Assembly: GCF_041435115.1 (NCBI RefSeq)
Contig: NZ_CP108046.1
Coordinates: 8,680,001-8,744,000 of the forward strand
Source: Streptomyces sp. NBC_00289
GTDB taxonomy: Bacteria; Actinomycetota; Actinomycetes; Streptomycetales; Streptomycetaceae
Length of the DNA stretch: 64,000 nucleotides
Direction of reading: 5' to 3'
Part shown: one piece after another, positions 56,957 through 64,000 of the stretch
How positions within the stretch are numbered: the first letter of the stretch is position 1
Layout: each line of letters begins with the position of its first letter
Made by a program: the position numbers and the translations under genes
Notes under the pieces: model-generated
The model's input: the letters and a program-made list of their open reading frames with translations, nothing else
Database searches by the model: none
What the model was told of the DNA's origin: nothing

Positions 56957-58072
56957 ATGCCCCCACACCCCGTCCGCCGTCGCGTCGCCGTGGTCGGAAC
57001 CGGCGCCATCGTCGGCGGCAGCCACCTCCCCGCGCTGAGGGCCCACGCCGACCGGGTCGAGCTGGTCGCCGCCGTCGACGTGGACCAGGACCGGCTCGGC
57101 GCCTTCCGGGAGCTGGCGGGCGAGCAGGTCGCCGGGTACACGTCGATCGGCTCGATGCTGGACGCCGTACGTCCCGATCTGGTCCTCATCGGCACGCCGC
57201 CGTCACTGCACCGGGAGCAGACGGTGGCCGCGCTCAAGGCTGGTGCCTGGGTGCTGTGCGAGAAGCCGCTGTGCCTGTCGCTCGCCGAGTACGACGAGAT
57301 CGCGGCCGCCGAGGAGGCGTCGGGGGCGTACGCGGCCGTCGTCTTCCAGCACCGCTACGGCTCCGGCGCCGTGCACGCCCGCGACCTGATCGCGGGCGGC
57401 GAGCTGGGCGCCCCGCGCGTCGCGCACTGCCAGACCACCTGGCACCGCGACACCGACTACTACGCGGTGCCGTGGCGCGGGCGGTGGGCCAGCGAGGGCG
57501 GCGGCCCGACCATGGGCCACGGCATCCACCAGTACGACCTGCTGCTGCACCTGCTCGGCCGGTGGACGGAGGTGCGCGCGATGGCCGCGCGCCTGGTGCA
57601 CGACACCGAGAGCGAGGACGTCTCGACAGCCCTCGTCCGGTTCGAGAACGGCGCCCTCGCCACCGTCGTCAACAGTGTGCTGTCCCCGGACGAGGTGAGC
57701 CGGATCCGGATCGACTGCGCCGACGCGACGGTCGAGCTCACCCACCTGTACGGCCATCGCAACGAGGACTGGGTCTACACCGCCGCGCCCCACGTCCCCG
57801 CCGAGCGCGCCGCCGCCTGGCGCGTCCCCGCGGCGGACGTGCCGAGCTCGCACACGGCGCAGCTCGGCGCCCTCCTCGACGCGTACGACAGCGGCGCGCG
57901 GCCCCCGGGCAGCGGACCCGACGCCCGAGCCACCCTCGAGTTCGCGGCCGCCCTCTACAAGTCGGCCTTCACGGGACAGCCCGTGCACGCGGGTGGGATC
58001 GGCCCCGGTGACCCCTTCTACCCGGCCATGCACGGCGGCCACCCCGACTGGGCCCCCAAGGAGCGCGCATGA
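56957..58072 (+). CDS. Gfo/Idh/MocA family oxidoreductase
   Basis: A 371-residue NAD(P)-dependent dehydrogenase. The Rossmann motif is VAVVGTGAIVGGSHLPAL (about 10-27), followed by the family EKP motif in WVLCEKPLCLSLAEYD (about 100) and the catalytic region GGPTMGHGIHQYDLLLHLLG (GG-x(4)-H-x(2)-D, about 180-195). Such enzymes oxidise sugars, polyols or inositols. ATG 56957 follows AGGAGG. The stop overlaps the DUF6807 start by four bases (ATGA), so it opens a three-gene operon for an unknown sugar or uronate. Confidence 0.92.
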   Translation: MPPHPVRRRVAVVGTGAIVGGSHLPALRAHADRVELVAAVDVDQDRLGAFRELAGEQVAGYTSIGSMLDAVRPDLVLIGTPPSLHREQTVAALKAGAWVLCEKPLCLSLAEYDEIAAAEEASGAYAAVVFQHRYGSGAVHARDLIAGGELGAPRVAHCQTTWHRDTDYYAVPWRGRWASEGGGPTMGHGIHQYDLLLHLLGRWTEVRAMAARLVHDTESEDVSTALVRFENGALATVVNSVLSPDEVSRIRIDCADATVELTHLYGHRNEDWVYTAAPHVPAERAAAWRVPAADVPSSHTAQLGALLDAYDSGARPPGSGPDARATLEFAAALYKSAFTGQPVHAGGIGPGDPFYPAMHGGHPDWAPKERA

Positions 58073-59007
58073 GCATCCGAGTCAGCCACACGCACGGCGA
58101 GCACATCGCGGTGGCGGCGGCGGACGGCACCGAGATCCTCCGCTACGTCTACCGGCCCGACCCCGAGGCGTTCGAGTCCCGCAAGCCCTACGCCCACCCC
58201 GTGCGCACCCTCGCCGGGCGGACGGTCACCGGCTACCGTCCCAACGACCACCGCTGGCACAAGGGCCTTCAGCTGACGGCGAGTCATCTGTCCGGCCAGA
58301 ACTTCTGGGGCGGCAACTCCTATGTACACGGCCGGGGTTACCTGCCGCTGCCCGAGCGCATCGGCTCCATGCGGCACGACGGCTTCCCCGCGTTCACCGT
58401 CGAGGACGACCGGCTCGCCTTCACCGAGGAGCTCACCTGGGTGGAGAACGGAGGCGCGGAATGGGCACGCGAGGCGCGCGGGCTGACCGTCCACTCGGTC
58501 GACGAGGAGGCCGGGGCCTGGGCCCTGGACTGGTCGATCCGCCTCACCAACATCCGTACCGAGCCGCTCGTCTTCGGCTCCCCGACCACCGCCGGGCGTG
58601 AGCTGGCCGGCTACACCGGGCTCCAGTGGCGCGGGCCGCGCGACTTCACCGGCGGCACCGTCTTCGGCCCCGACATCGACGGGGGCGCCGGAGCGGACGC
58701 GGGCAAGCTGATGGGCACCCAGGGTGCGTGGCTGGCCTTCACCACCGAGCACGACGAGGTCGACGGGCACTCCACGCTCGTCTTCGCCCACGCGCCCGAG
58801 AACCTCGACGAGAGGACCGCGATCCACGAGTCCCACTGGTTCGTGCGCTCCGAGCCGATCCCTTCGGTGGCGTTCTCCTGGGCGTTCCACGAGGAGTTCA
58901 CGCTGCCGCCCGGTGAGACCTTCGGCTACCGCTACCGGGTCGTCTTCGCCGACGGAGCGTGGGACCGTGACCGTGTCGCCGCCCACCTGGCGCGGCTGCC
59001 GTGGTGA
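58069..59007 (+). CDS. DUF6807 (PmoA-like) family protein
   Basis: A 312-residue protein recognised from memory as the DUF6807/PmoA family. RPYAHPVRTLAGRTVTGYRPNDHRWHKGL (the family HP...DHxWHxG motif, about residues 39-66), GTQGAWLAF and a C-terminal SWAFHEEFTLPPGETFGYRYRVVFADG are its signatures. It has a galactose-mutarotase-like beta fold by family knowledge; many genes of this type lie with Gfo/Idh/MocA oxidoreductases, but the reaction is unknown. The ATG overlaps the upstream stop (ATGA), and a GTG of the cupin overlaps its own stop. Confidence 0.83.
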   Translation: MSIRVSHTHGEHIAVAAADGTEILRYVYRPDPEAFESRKPYAHPVRTLAGRTVTGYRPNDHRWHKGLQLTASHLSGQNFWGGNSYVHGRGYLPLPERIGSMRHDGFPAFTVEDDRLAFTEELTWVENGGAEWAREARGLTVHSVDEEAGAWALDWSIRLTNIRTEPLVFGSPTTAGRELAGYTGLQWRGPRDFTGGTVFGPDIDGGAGADAGKLMGTQGAWLAFTTEHDEVDGHSTLVFAHAPENLDERTAIHESHWFVRSEPIPSVAFSWAFHEEFTLPPGETFGYRYRVVFADGAWDRDRVAAHLARLPW

Positions 59008-59762
59008 GCGGACCCGAACCCACGCTGCCCCATCCGCTTCCCGGCGCCGTCGGACTGTCCCACCTCAGTGCCTACGACTGGGAGGCCGCCGACGGCCTGT
59101 GCGGTGGCAGCCCGCACCTGCACCTGGTGTGCACGGAGGCGTACGTCGTCACCGGTGGCCGCGGGTCGGTGCAGACACTGAGCCCCGACGGCCACCGGGC
59201 CATTGCCCTGGAGCCCGGCGCCGTCGCCTGGTTCACGCCGGGCACCGTGCACCGCATGGTGCAGGGCGGCGACCTGCGCATCACCGTGCTGATGCAGAAC
59301 AGCGGTCTGCCCGAGGCCGGGGACGCCGTCTTCACGTTCCCGCCCGAGGTGCTCGCCGACCCCGGCGCCTATGCCGCCGCCGCGGCGCTCCCGCCCGGCA
59401 CGGGAGCGGAGACGGCGGCCGCCGCCCGGCGCCGGCGCGACCTGGCCGTCGAGGGCTACCTCCCCCTGCGCGAGGCCCTCGTCGCCGGCGACAACGGCCC
59501 GTACCTGGCGTTCCAGCGCGCCGCCGCCCGGCTGGTGCGCGACAAGGTGCCCGGCTGGCGCGGACTGTGGCGGGCCGGCGCGCTGGCCACCGCCGAACGC
59601 ACCGGCGCCCAGCTCGACGCCCTGGAGGCCGGCGAGCCCGCCTACCTGGACGAGGCGACCGCGCGTGAGGCCGCGCCCACCCGGCTGTGTGGCTTCGGGA
59701 TGTGCGGGCGCCGCGACGAGTACGCGCTGCCCGGGACGACGCTGCCCTACGGGGGCGAGTAG
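59004..59762 (+). CDS. Cupin domain protein
   Basis: A 252-residue protein with one cupin fold. The first motif is SPHLHLVCTEAYVVTGGRGSVQTL (HxH...E...G), giving His/Glu ligands; ALEPGAVAWFTPGTVHRMVQGG is motif 2 (PGxxH). The C-terminal half (about 130-252) is helical and not clearly a second cupin. It should bind a metal, perhaps as sugar isomerase or regulator. GTG 59004 overlaps the DUF6807 stop (GTGA); GTG 59001 is one codon earlier. Third gene of the oxidoreductase-DUF6807-cupin operon. Confidence 0.83.
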   Translation: MSGPEPTLPHPLPGAVGLSHLSAYDWEAADGLCGGSPHLHLVCTEAYVVTGGRGSVQTLSPDGHRAIALEPGAVAWFTPGTVHRMVQGGDLRITVLMQNSGLPEAGDAVFTFPPEVLADPGAYAAAAALPPGTGAETAAAARRRRDLAVEGYLPLREALVAGDNGPYLAFQRAAARLVRDKVPGWRGLWRAGALATAERTGAQLDALEAGEPAYLDEATAREAAPTRLCGFGMCGRRDEYALPGTTLPYGGE

Positions 59763-59797
59763 CCGCGCTCCCGCCCCCCCGCCGGACGCCTGCCGGG

Positions 59798-61633
59798 TCA
59801 GCCGAGTGCGCGGTCCAGGTTGAAGGCCGCGCTGATGAGGGCGAGGTGGGTGAACGCCTGGGGGAAGTTGCCCTGTTGCTCGCCGGTGTGGCTGATCTCC
59901 TCGGCGTACAGGCCGAGGTGGTTGGCGTAGGTGAGCATCTTCTCGAAGGCCAGGCGGGCCTCGTCGACCCGTCCGGCGTGCACCATGGCCTCGACGTACC
60001 AGAACGAGCAGATGGAGAAGGTGCCCTCGTCGCCGCGCAGCCCGTCGGGGCTCGCCAGTGGGTCGTAGCGGTAGACCAGTGAGTCCGACACCAGCTCCTG
60101 GGTGAGCGCGTCGAGCGTGGACAGCCATTTGGGGTCGGTGGGCGCGATGAACTTGGTCAGCGGCATCATGAGGACGGCCGCGTCCAGTACGTCGCCGTCC
60201 TCGTGCTGGACGAAGGCCTGGCGGCTCTCCGACCAGCCCTTGCTCATGATCCGCCGGTAGATCCTGTCGCGGGCCGCCTGCCAGCGGGGCAGGTCGGCGG
60301 GCAGGCCACGCCGGTTGGCGATCCGGATGGCGCGTTCGATCGCCACCCAGCACATCAGCCGCGAGTACAGGAAGTTCTTACGGCCGCCCCGGGTCTCCCA
60401 GATGCCCTCGTCGGGCTGGTCCCAGTTCTCGCACACCCAGTCAACCAGTGCGCAGACGTCGTCCCACTGGTCGCTGGAGATGGGCTTGGCCCACTTGTCG
60501 TAGAGGTAGATGGAGTCGATGAGCGCGCCGTAGATGTCGAGTTGGAGCTGGTCGGCGGCGGCGTTGCCGACGCGTACCGGTGCGGAGCCCTGGTGGCCCT
60601 CCAGATGGGGGAGTTCCCGCTCGGTGAGGTCGGTGCGGCCGTCGATGCCGTACATGATCTGCAGGGGGCCGGAGGGCTTGCCGTCGCCCGGACTGACGTG
60701 CCGGGTCACGAAGTTCATGAACGCCTCGGCCTCGCCGGTGAAGCCCAGCCTCAGCAGCGCGTACACGCAGAAGGCGGCGTCCCGCACCCATACGTAGCGG
60801 TAGTCCCAGTTGCGTTCACCGCCGAGCTGCTCGGGCAGGCTCGTGGTCGGTGCCGCCACGATCGCGCCGGTGGGCGCGTAGGTGAGCAGTTTCAGCGTGA
60901 GGGCCGAGCGGTGGACCATCTCCCGCCATCGGCCCCGGTACTTCGACGCGGACAGCCAGTGCCGCCAGTACGCCACCGTGGTGGCGAACTGCTCCTCCGC
61001 CTCGGTCCTGGCGCACCGGCGCGGGGTCACCTCACCGCCGACCTGGTCCAGCGCGAACACCGTCGACTCGCCCTCGGAGAGCTTGAAGTCGGCCCGCGCG
61101 TCCAGGCCGTCGACCTCCAGCGGCACGGTGGCGGTCAGCGCGAGCGACAGCTCGGCGGACTCGAAGACCGCGACGTCGCCGGCCATCCGGACGGTGTGCG
61201 GACGGGTCCCGTAGTCGAACCGCGGTGCCACGCGCGTGCGGAACGGAATGGATCCGCGCACGCACAACACCCGCCGGATCAGCCGGTGGCGTTCGGAATC
61301 GCCCGACTCGCCGTCGACGGGCATGAAGTCCTGCACCTCGCCCACGCCGTCCTCGGTGAAGAAGCGGGTGATCAGGACGTTGGTGTCGGGGAAGTAGAAC
61401 TGCTTGGTCTTCGCCGGCACGGTCGCCGCCAGCTCGAAGCGGCCACCCCGCTCCGCGTCCAGGATCGACGCGAACACGCTCGGGGCGTCGAAGGAGGGGC
61501 AGCAGTACCAGTCGATCGTGCCGTCGGTGCCGACCAGGGCCACGCTGCGGAGGTCGCCGATCAGGCCGTGCTCGGCGATCGGCAGGTAACGCGAGGTACT
61601 CGGGTCGTCCTGGTCGATCGGTGTTCCGCTCAT
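59798..61633 (-). CDS. GH15 glycoside hydrolase (glucoamylase/trehalase-like)
   Basis: A 611-residue cytoplasmic enzyme. The N terminus YLPIAEHGLIGDLRSVALVGTDGTIDWYCCPSFDAPSVFASIL is the trehalase-like leader, followed by a super-beta sandwich; the (alpha/alpha)6 barrel has NWDYRYVWVRDAAF, the general-acid Glu region DEGIWETRGG (about 445) and the general-base region DEGTFSICSFWYVEAM (about 560). Actinobacterial GH15 proteins of this length include trehalases and dextran/maltose-type glucosidases; which applies here is not decidable by motifs. ATG 61633 has GGGAGG upstream. Confidence 0.92.
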   Translation of the reverse strand: MSGTPIDQDDPSTSRYLPIAEHGLIGDLRSVALVGTDGTIDWYCCPSFDAPSVFASILDAERGGRFELAATVPAKTKQFYFPDTNVLITRFFTEDGVGEVQDFMPVDGESGDSERHRLIRRVLCVRGSIPFRTRVAPRFDYGTRPHTVRMAGDVAVFESAELSLALTATVPLEVDGLDARADFKLSEGESTVFALDQVGGEVTPRRCARTEAEEQFATTVAYWRHWLSASKYRGRWREMVHRSALTLKLLTYAPTGAIVAAPTTSLPEQLGGERNWDYRYVWVRDAAFCVYALLRLGFTGEAEAFMNFVTRHVSPGDGKPSGPLQIMYGIDGRTDLTERELPHLEGHQGSAPVRVGNAAADQLQLDIYGALIDSIYLYDKWAKPISSDQWDDVCALVDWVCENWDQPDEGIWETRGGRKNFLYSRLMCWVAIERAIRIANRRGLPADLPRWQAARDRIYRRIMSKGWSESRQAFVQHEDGDVLDAAVLMMPLTKFIAPTDPKWLSTLDALTQELVSDSLVYRYDPLASPDGLRGDEGTFSICSFWYVEAMVHAGRVDEARLAFEKMLTYANHLGLYAEEISHTGEQQGNFPQAFTHLALISAAFNLDRALG

Positions 61634-61710
61634 CGCAGCCTCCCTGGCCCCCGGCGCCCATCTCGCTCCCAGCCTAGGCCGGAACGAACCCGCGGGCGCC
61701 GGAAACACGA

Positions 61711-62490
61711 TCAGACCGCGACGACCCGGATTCCGGCCTCCTCGAAGCGCCGGACCGTGTCGGGTCCCGCGGAGCTGTCCGTGACCAGCGTGTCCACCGT
61801 CTCGGCCGCACAGATGCGCGCGAACGCCCGCCGGCCCAGCTTGCTGGAGTCGGCGGCGACGATCACCCGCTCGGCCCGCTGGCACAGCAACCGGTTGGTA
61901 GCGGCCTCCGCCTCGTCGTGCGCGGCGGCTCCGTGGGCGAGGTCGAAGGCGACGACGCCGAGTACCGCCACGTCCATCGTGACCTGGCCGAGCACGCCGT
62001 CCGCGAGGGGGCCGACGAGCTCGTAGGACTGCGGGCGGGCCACCCCGCCGGTCAGCACGATCTTGAACTGGGGCCGTACGGCGAGCTCGTTGGCGATGTT
62101 GAGCGCATTGGTGACGATGGTCAGCGCGGGCGTGCCGGAGCCCAGGTCGCCGCGCACGGCCAGGGCCCGCGCGACCTCGGTGGTGGTCGTGCCGCCGGTC
62201 AGCCCGACCGCCTCGCCGGGCGCGATCAGGGCGGCGACCGCCTTGGCGATGCGCTGCTTCTCGGTGGCGTGCCGGGCCGTCTTGTAGCGCAGCGGCAGCT
62301 CGTACGACACCCCGTGCACGACCGCGCCGCCCCGGGTGCGCACCAGCATCTGCTGCTCGGCGAGCTGGTCGAGGTCACGCCGGATCGTCGCGGCGGAGAC
62401 CTCCAGCTCGACGGCCGCCTCCTCCACGTCGAGCCGGCCGCGCTCTACGAGCAGGTCCAGCAGTTGCTTCCAGCGGGCGTCGCGCGACAT
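61711..62490 (-). CDS. DeoR/GlpR family transcriptional regulator (AgaR-like)
   Basis: A 259-residue regulator. The helix-turn-helix is LDVEEAAVELEVSAATIRRDLDQLAEQQMLVRTRGGAV (about 19-56); the sugar-phosphate domain has VGLTGGTTTTEVARAL, IVTNALNIANEL, LTGGVARPQSYELVGPLA and VIVAADSSKLGRRAF. It is divergent from a SIS-domain gene and aldolase, as AgaR is in N-acetylgalactosamine loci, so it likely regulates them. AT-rich palindromes lie between. The inducing sugar phosphate is not known. Confidence 0.9.
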   Translation of the reverse strand: MSRDARWKQLLDLLVERGRLDVEEAAVELEVSAATIRRDLDQLAEQQMLVRTRGGAVVHGVSYELPLRYKTARHATEKQRIAKAVAALIAPGEAVGLTGGTTTTEVARALAVRGDLGSGTPALTIVTNALNIANELAVRPQFKIVLTGGVARPQSYELVGPLADGVLGQVTMDVAVLGVVAFDLAHGAAAHDEAEAATNRLLCQRAERVIVAADSSKLGRRAFARICAAETVDTLVTDSSAGPDTVRRFEEAGIRVVAV

Positions 62491-62552
62491 CCCCGCCCTC
62501 CGTTCCTCGATCTCCCGGCGACCCTAGCGCACCCTCGTATCGCCCGGATGCT

Positions 62553-62604
62553 TGATTCTGCTCGAAAGATAGCTATATCTTGCAAGAACGCGCATCATGA
62601 ATCA
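62553..62604. promoter_or_regulatory. AT-rich operator region between DeoR and SIS genes
   Basis: AAGATA-GCTA-TATCTT (62566-62581) overlaps the perfect TCTTGCAAGA (62578-62587), and TGATTC (62553-62558) mirrors GAATCA (62599-62604). The AT-rich cluster stands out in the GC-rich gap between the divergent genes and is the likely DeoR binding site. Confidence 0.55.
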
Positions 62605-62625
62605 CCCACAGGGAGGGGTTCCGGC

Positions 62626-63507
62626 ATGACCCATGTCGAGGACGAGCTGGCCGGCCAGCCCGAATGCTGGATACGGGCCGCGTCGGAGGCGGCCCGGCAC
62701 AGCGCCGCGCTGCCGGCGCCGGGGGAGCGGGTCGCGATCGTCGGCTGCGGCACCTCGTACTTCATGGCCCAGTCGGCGGCGGCGCTGCGCGAGGGCTCAG
62801 GACAGGGCGAGACGGACGCCTTCGCCGCCTCGGAGTTCCCCCACGGCCGGCCGTACGACCGGGTCGTGGCCCTCACCCGCTCCGGCACCACCACCGAAGT
62901 GCTCGAACTGCTCGGCCGGTTGCGGGGCCACACCCGGACGACCGCCGTCACCGCCGACCCCGGCACACCCGTCATGGCGGCCGCCGACGACCTCGTCGTA
63001 CTCGACTACGCCGACGAACGGTCCGTCGTCCAGACCCGGTTCGCGACCACCGCCCTGACCCTGCTCCGCGCCCATCTGGGGCTGCACACCGACGACGTCG
63101 TCGCCGACGCCCGCACCGCGCTCGCGGCCGACCTGCCCGAAGGGCTCCTCGCCTGCACGCAGTTCACCTTCCTCGGCCGCGGCTGGACCGTCGGCCTGGC
63201 CAGCGAGGCGGGGCTGAAGATGCGCGAGGCCTCACTCGCGTGGACCGAGGCCTACCCGGCGATGGAGTACCGGCACGGCCCCATCAGCGTCACCACCCAC
63301 GGCACCGCCACCTGGATGTTCGGCCCGGCACCGGACGGGCTGGCCCAACAGGTACGGGACACCGGCGCCCTGTGGGTGGCCGGCGGCCTCGACCCGCTCG
63401 CCGAACTGGTCCGCGTCCAACGGCTCGCGATCGCCCTGGCCGACGCCCGCGGCCTCGACCCGGACCGACCACGCCACCTCACCCGCTCGGTGATCCTCGC
63501 CCCCTGA
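62626..63507 (+). CDS. SIS domain protein (AgaS/GlmS-like)
   Basis: A 293-residue protein with two SIS (sugar isomerase) halves. The first has the phosphosugar-binding segments VAIVGCGTSYFMAQSAAAL and VVALTRSGTTTEVLELL (SGTTxE), the second GWTVGLASEAGLKMREASLAWTEAYPAMEYRHGPISV (LKxxE and RHGP), as in AgaS and the GlmS isomerase half. It probably deaminates or isomerises an amino-sugar phosphate. ATG 62626 follows GGGAGGGG. DeoR-type regulator and class II aldolase neighbours fit GalNAc/tagatose-type catabolism. Confidence 0.88.
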   Translation: MTHVEDELAGQPECWIRAASEAARHSAALPAPGERVAIVGCGTSYFMAQSAAALREGSGQGETDAFAASEFPHGRPYDRVVALTRSGTTTEVLELLGRLRGHTRTTAVTADPGTPVMAAADDLVVLDYADERSVVQTRFATTALTLLRAHLGLHTDDVVADARTALAADLPEGLLACTQFTFLGRGWTVGLASEAGLKMREASLAWTEAYPAMEYRHGPISVTTHGTATWMFGPAPDGLAQQVRDTGALWVAGGLDPLAELVRVQRLAIALADARGLDPDRPRHLTRSVILAP

Positions 63508-63554
63508 CGCGGGGATCGGGAACGCCGGCACCCGGCCGGGGGCGACCCTCGCGG

Positions 63555-63629
63555 GCCGTGCCCGCCGGGGCCCGGCCCGCTGGGGCCGCGTCCGCCGGGG
63601 CCGCGTCCGCGGGGTCCGTGTCCGCCGGC
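63555..63629 (+). repeat. 15-bp tandem repeat, five degenerate copies
   Basis: Units at 63555, 63570, 63585, 63600 and 63615 follow GCCGCGTCCGCCGGG; units 3 and 4 differ only at two bases. The array sits in the 258-base gap (63508-63765) between the SIS gene and the aldolase, where a sugar-kinase gene is found in typical loci but none is present. Confidence 0.75.
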
Positions 63630-63765
63630 AGGTGCGCCCCGGGGGCGGCTCCACCGGAGTCGGCCCCGGCCGCCGCACCACCTGGACCACCCCCGGGCGT
63701 CCAAGCCGGCCGGACCGCTGCCGACCCCCGCCCGAAATCCCTCCGGACTCTCGGAAAGGACAGCC

Positions 63766-64000
63766 GTGCCCCTCGCGACCACCGGCGAGCTCGTCACCCG
63801 TGCCGCCGCGGCCCGCTCCGCCGTCGCCGCCTTCAACATCATCACCCTGGAGCACGTCGAGGCCGTCATCGCCGGCGCCGAGACCGTCGGCGCGCCCGTC
63901 GTCCTCCAGGTCAGCGAGAACGCGGTCGCGTTCCGTCACGGACGGCTGCTCCCGCTCGCCCGCGCCGCGGTCGCCGCCGCCGAACGCGCGGCCGTACCCG
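63766..64000 (+). CDS. Class II aldolase, GatY/KbaY-like (N-terminal part)
   Basis: The first 78 codons of a class II fructose/tagatose-bisphosphate aldolase, cut by the window end. VTRAAAARSAVAAFNIITLEHVEAVIAGAE, then PVVLQVSENAVAFR, matches the N-terminal barrel strands of that family (AFNxxxxEhxxAvxxaAe, PvilQxSe). GTG 63766 has GGAAAGGA five bases upstream. The catalytic zinc-binding histidines lie beyond the window. The SIS neighbour suggests a tagatose-bisphosphate or other ketose-bisphosphate substrate. Confidence 0.82.
   Translation, partial: MPLATTGELVTRAAAARSAVAAFNIITLEHVEAVIAGAETVGAPVVLQVSENAVAFRHGRLLPLARAAVAAAERAAVP

Noticed and set aside
60203..62026. Large plus-strand open frame over the GH15 and DeoR genes
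   Set aside because: Antisense shadow; Val/Gly-rich, no motif, and it runs across two genes and the gap between them.
1..64000. tRNA, rRNA, CRISPR, transposase, integrase or phage genes
   Set aside because: I looked for the usual motifs (GGTTCGAAT-type arms, repeat-spacer arrays, DDE or tyrosine recombinase motifs) and saw none; a profile search would be needed to be sure.

Overview
The window is a 64-kb piece of a very high-GC actinobacterial chromosome, almost certainly Streptomyces. Supporting signs are near-universal G/C third positions, frequent GTG starts, leaderless promoters, 4-bp start/stop overlaps inside operons, and families typical of the genus (DUF6421, DUF6986, DUF6332, DUF6807, the actinobacterial HVDL-type leader peptide, NarL-type two-component pairs, and sugar ABC importers without their own ATPase). 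I found no rRNA, tRNA, CRISPR array, transposase, integrase or phage gene. It reads as chromosomal-arm-like accessory metabolism, not as an island with clear borders.

Layout. (a) 1-7.1 kb: end of an unknown gene coupled to a MarR regulator; a GH39-like glycoside hydrolase with carbohydrate-binding modules; two VOC proteins, two GNAT acetyltransferases and a glycerophosphodiester phosphodiesterase. (b) 7.4-12.2 kb: a three-gene cassette (DUF6421, SDR, threonine-aldolase-like PLP enzyme), then a transglutaminase-like/B3-B4 pair driven by a leaderless promoter embedded in a large dyad. (c) 12.3-17.1 kb: PlsC acyltransferase, DUF4395/thioredoxin divergent pair, a minisatellite, a leader peptide with a flavin reductase, and etfBA. 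(d) 17.2-28.4 kb: Tat-exported EEP phosphatase, DUF6986 aldolase, an unknown protein, LacI/ROK pair, GH27 alpha-galactosidase, TIGR01777 epimerase, small secreted protein, P-loop kinase-NUDIX fusion and an asd gene relic. (e) 28.4-39.1 kb: M20 dipeptidase, geranylgeranyl-reductase-like flavoprotein, DDN-like F420 protein with divergent TetR, a two-component pair, MFS/MarR efflux pair, a TIGR03083 protein and a second MFS carrier. (f) 39.2-45.3 kb: sugar uptake (DeoR, binding protein, two permeases) and a secreted GH5 enzyme with two LacI-type operators. (g) 45.4-53.3 kb: a complete peptide ABC importer in one operon with a proline-iminopeptidase-like hydrolase, plus a divergent FadR/GntR regulator. 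(h) 53.4-56.8 kb: a second two-component pair whose kinase carries a striking His/Gly repeat insertion, and a methyltransferase. (i) 56.9-64 kb: Gfo/Idh/MocA-DUF6807-cupin operon, GH15 glucoamylase/trehalase-type enzyme, and a DeoR-SIS-class II aldolase amino-sugar-type locus cut by the window end.

The common theme is extracellular polymer degradation (GH39-like, GH27, GH5, GH15), uptake of sugars and peptides, and local one- or two-component regulation. Most regulator genes have a clear dyad in the divergent intergenic region.

A second theme is structural. The window is unusually rich in short tandem repeats placed at gene ends or in gene flanks (24 bp x8, about 23 bp x7, about 30 bp x5, 18 bp x4, 15 bp x5, 12 bp x5, 9 bp x12), and three genes appear to have reiterated copies of their own 3' end just downstream. 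The strongest candidates for undescribed biology are the kinase with a (Gly-Gly-His)12-containing ATP-lid insertion, and the DUF6421 cassette, where I see an HDxxH/EELRCD zincin-like signature. Family names are from memory and motif reading; no database search was run.
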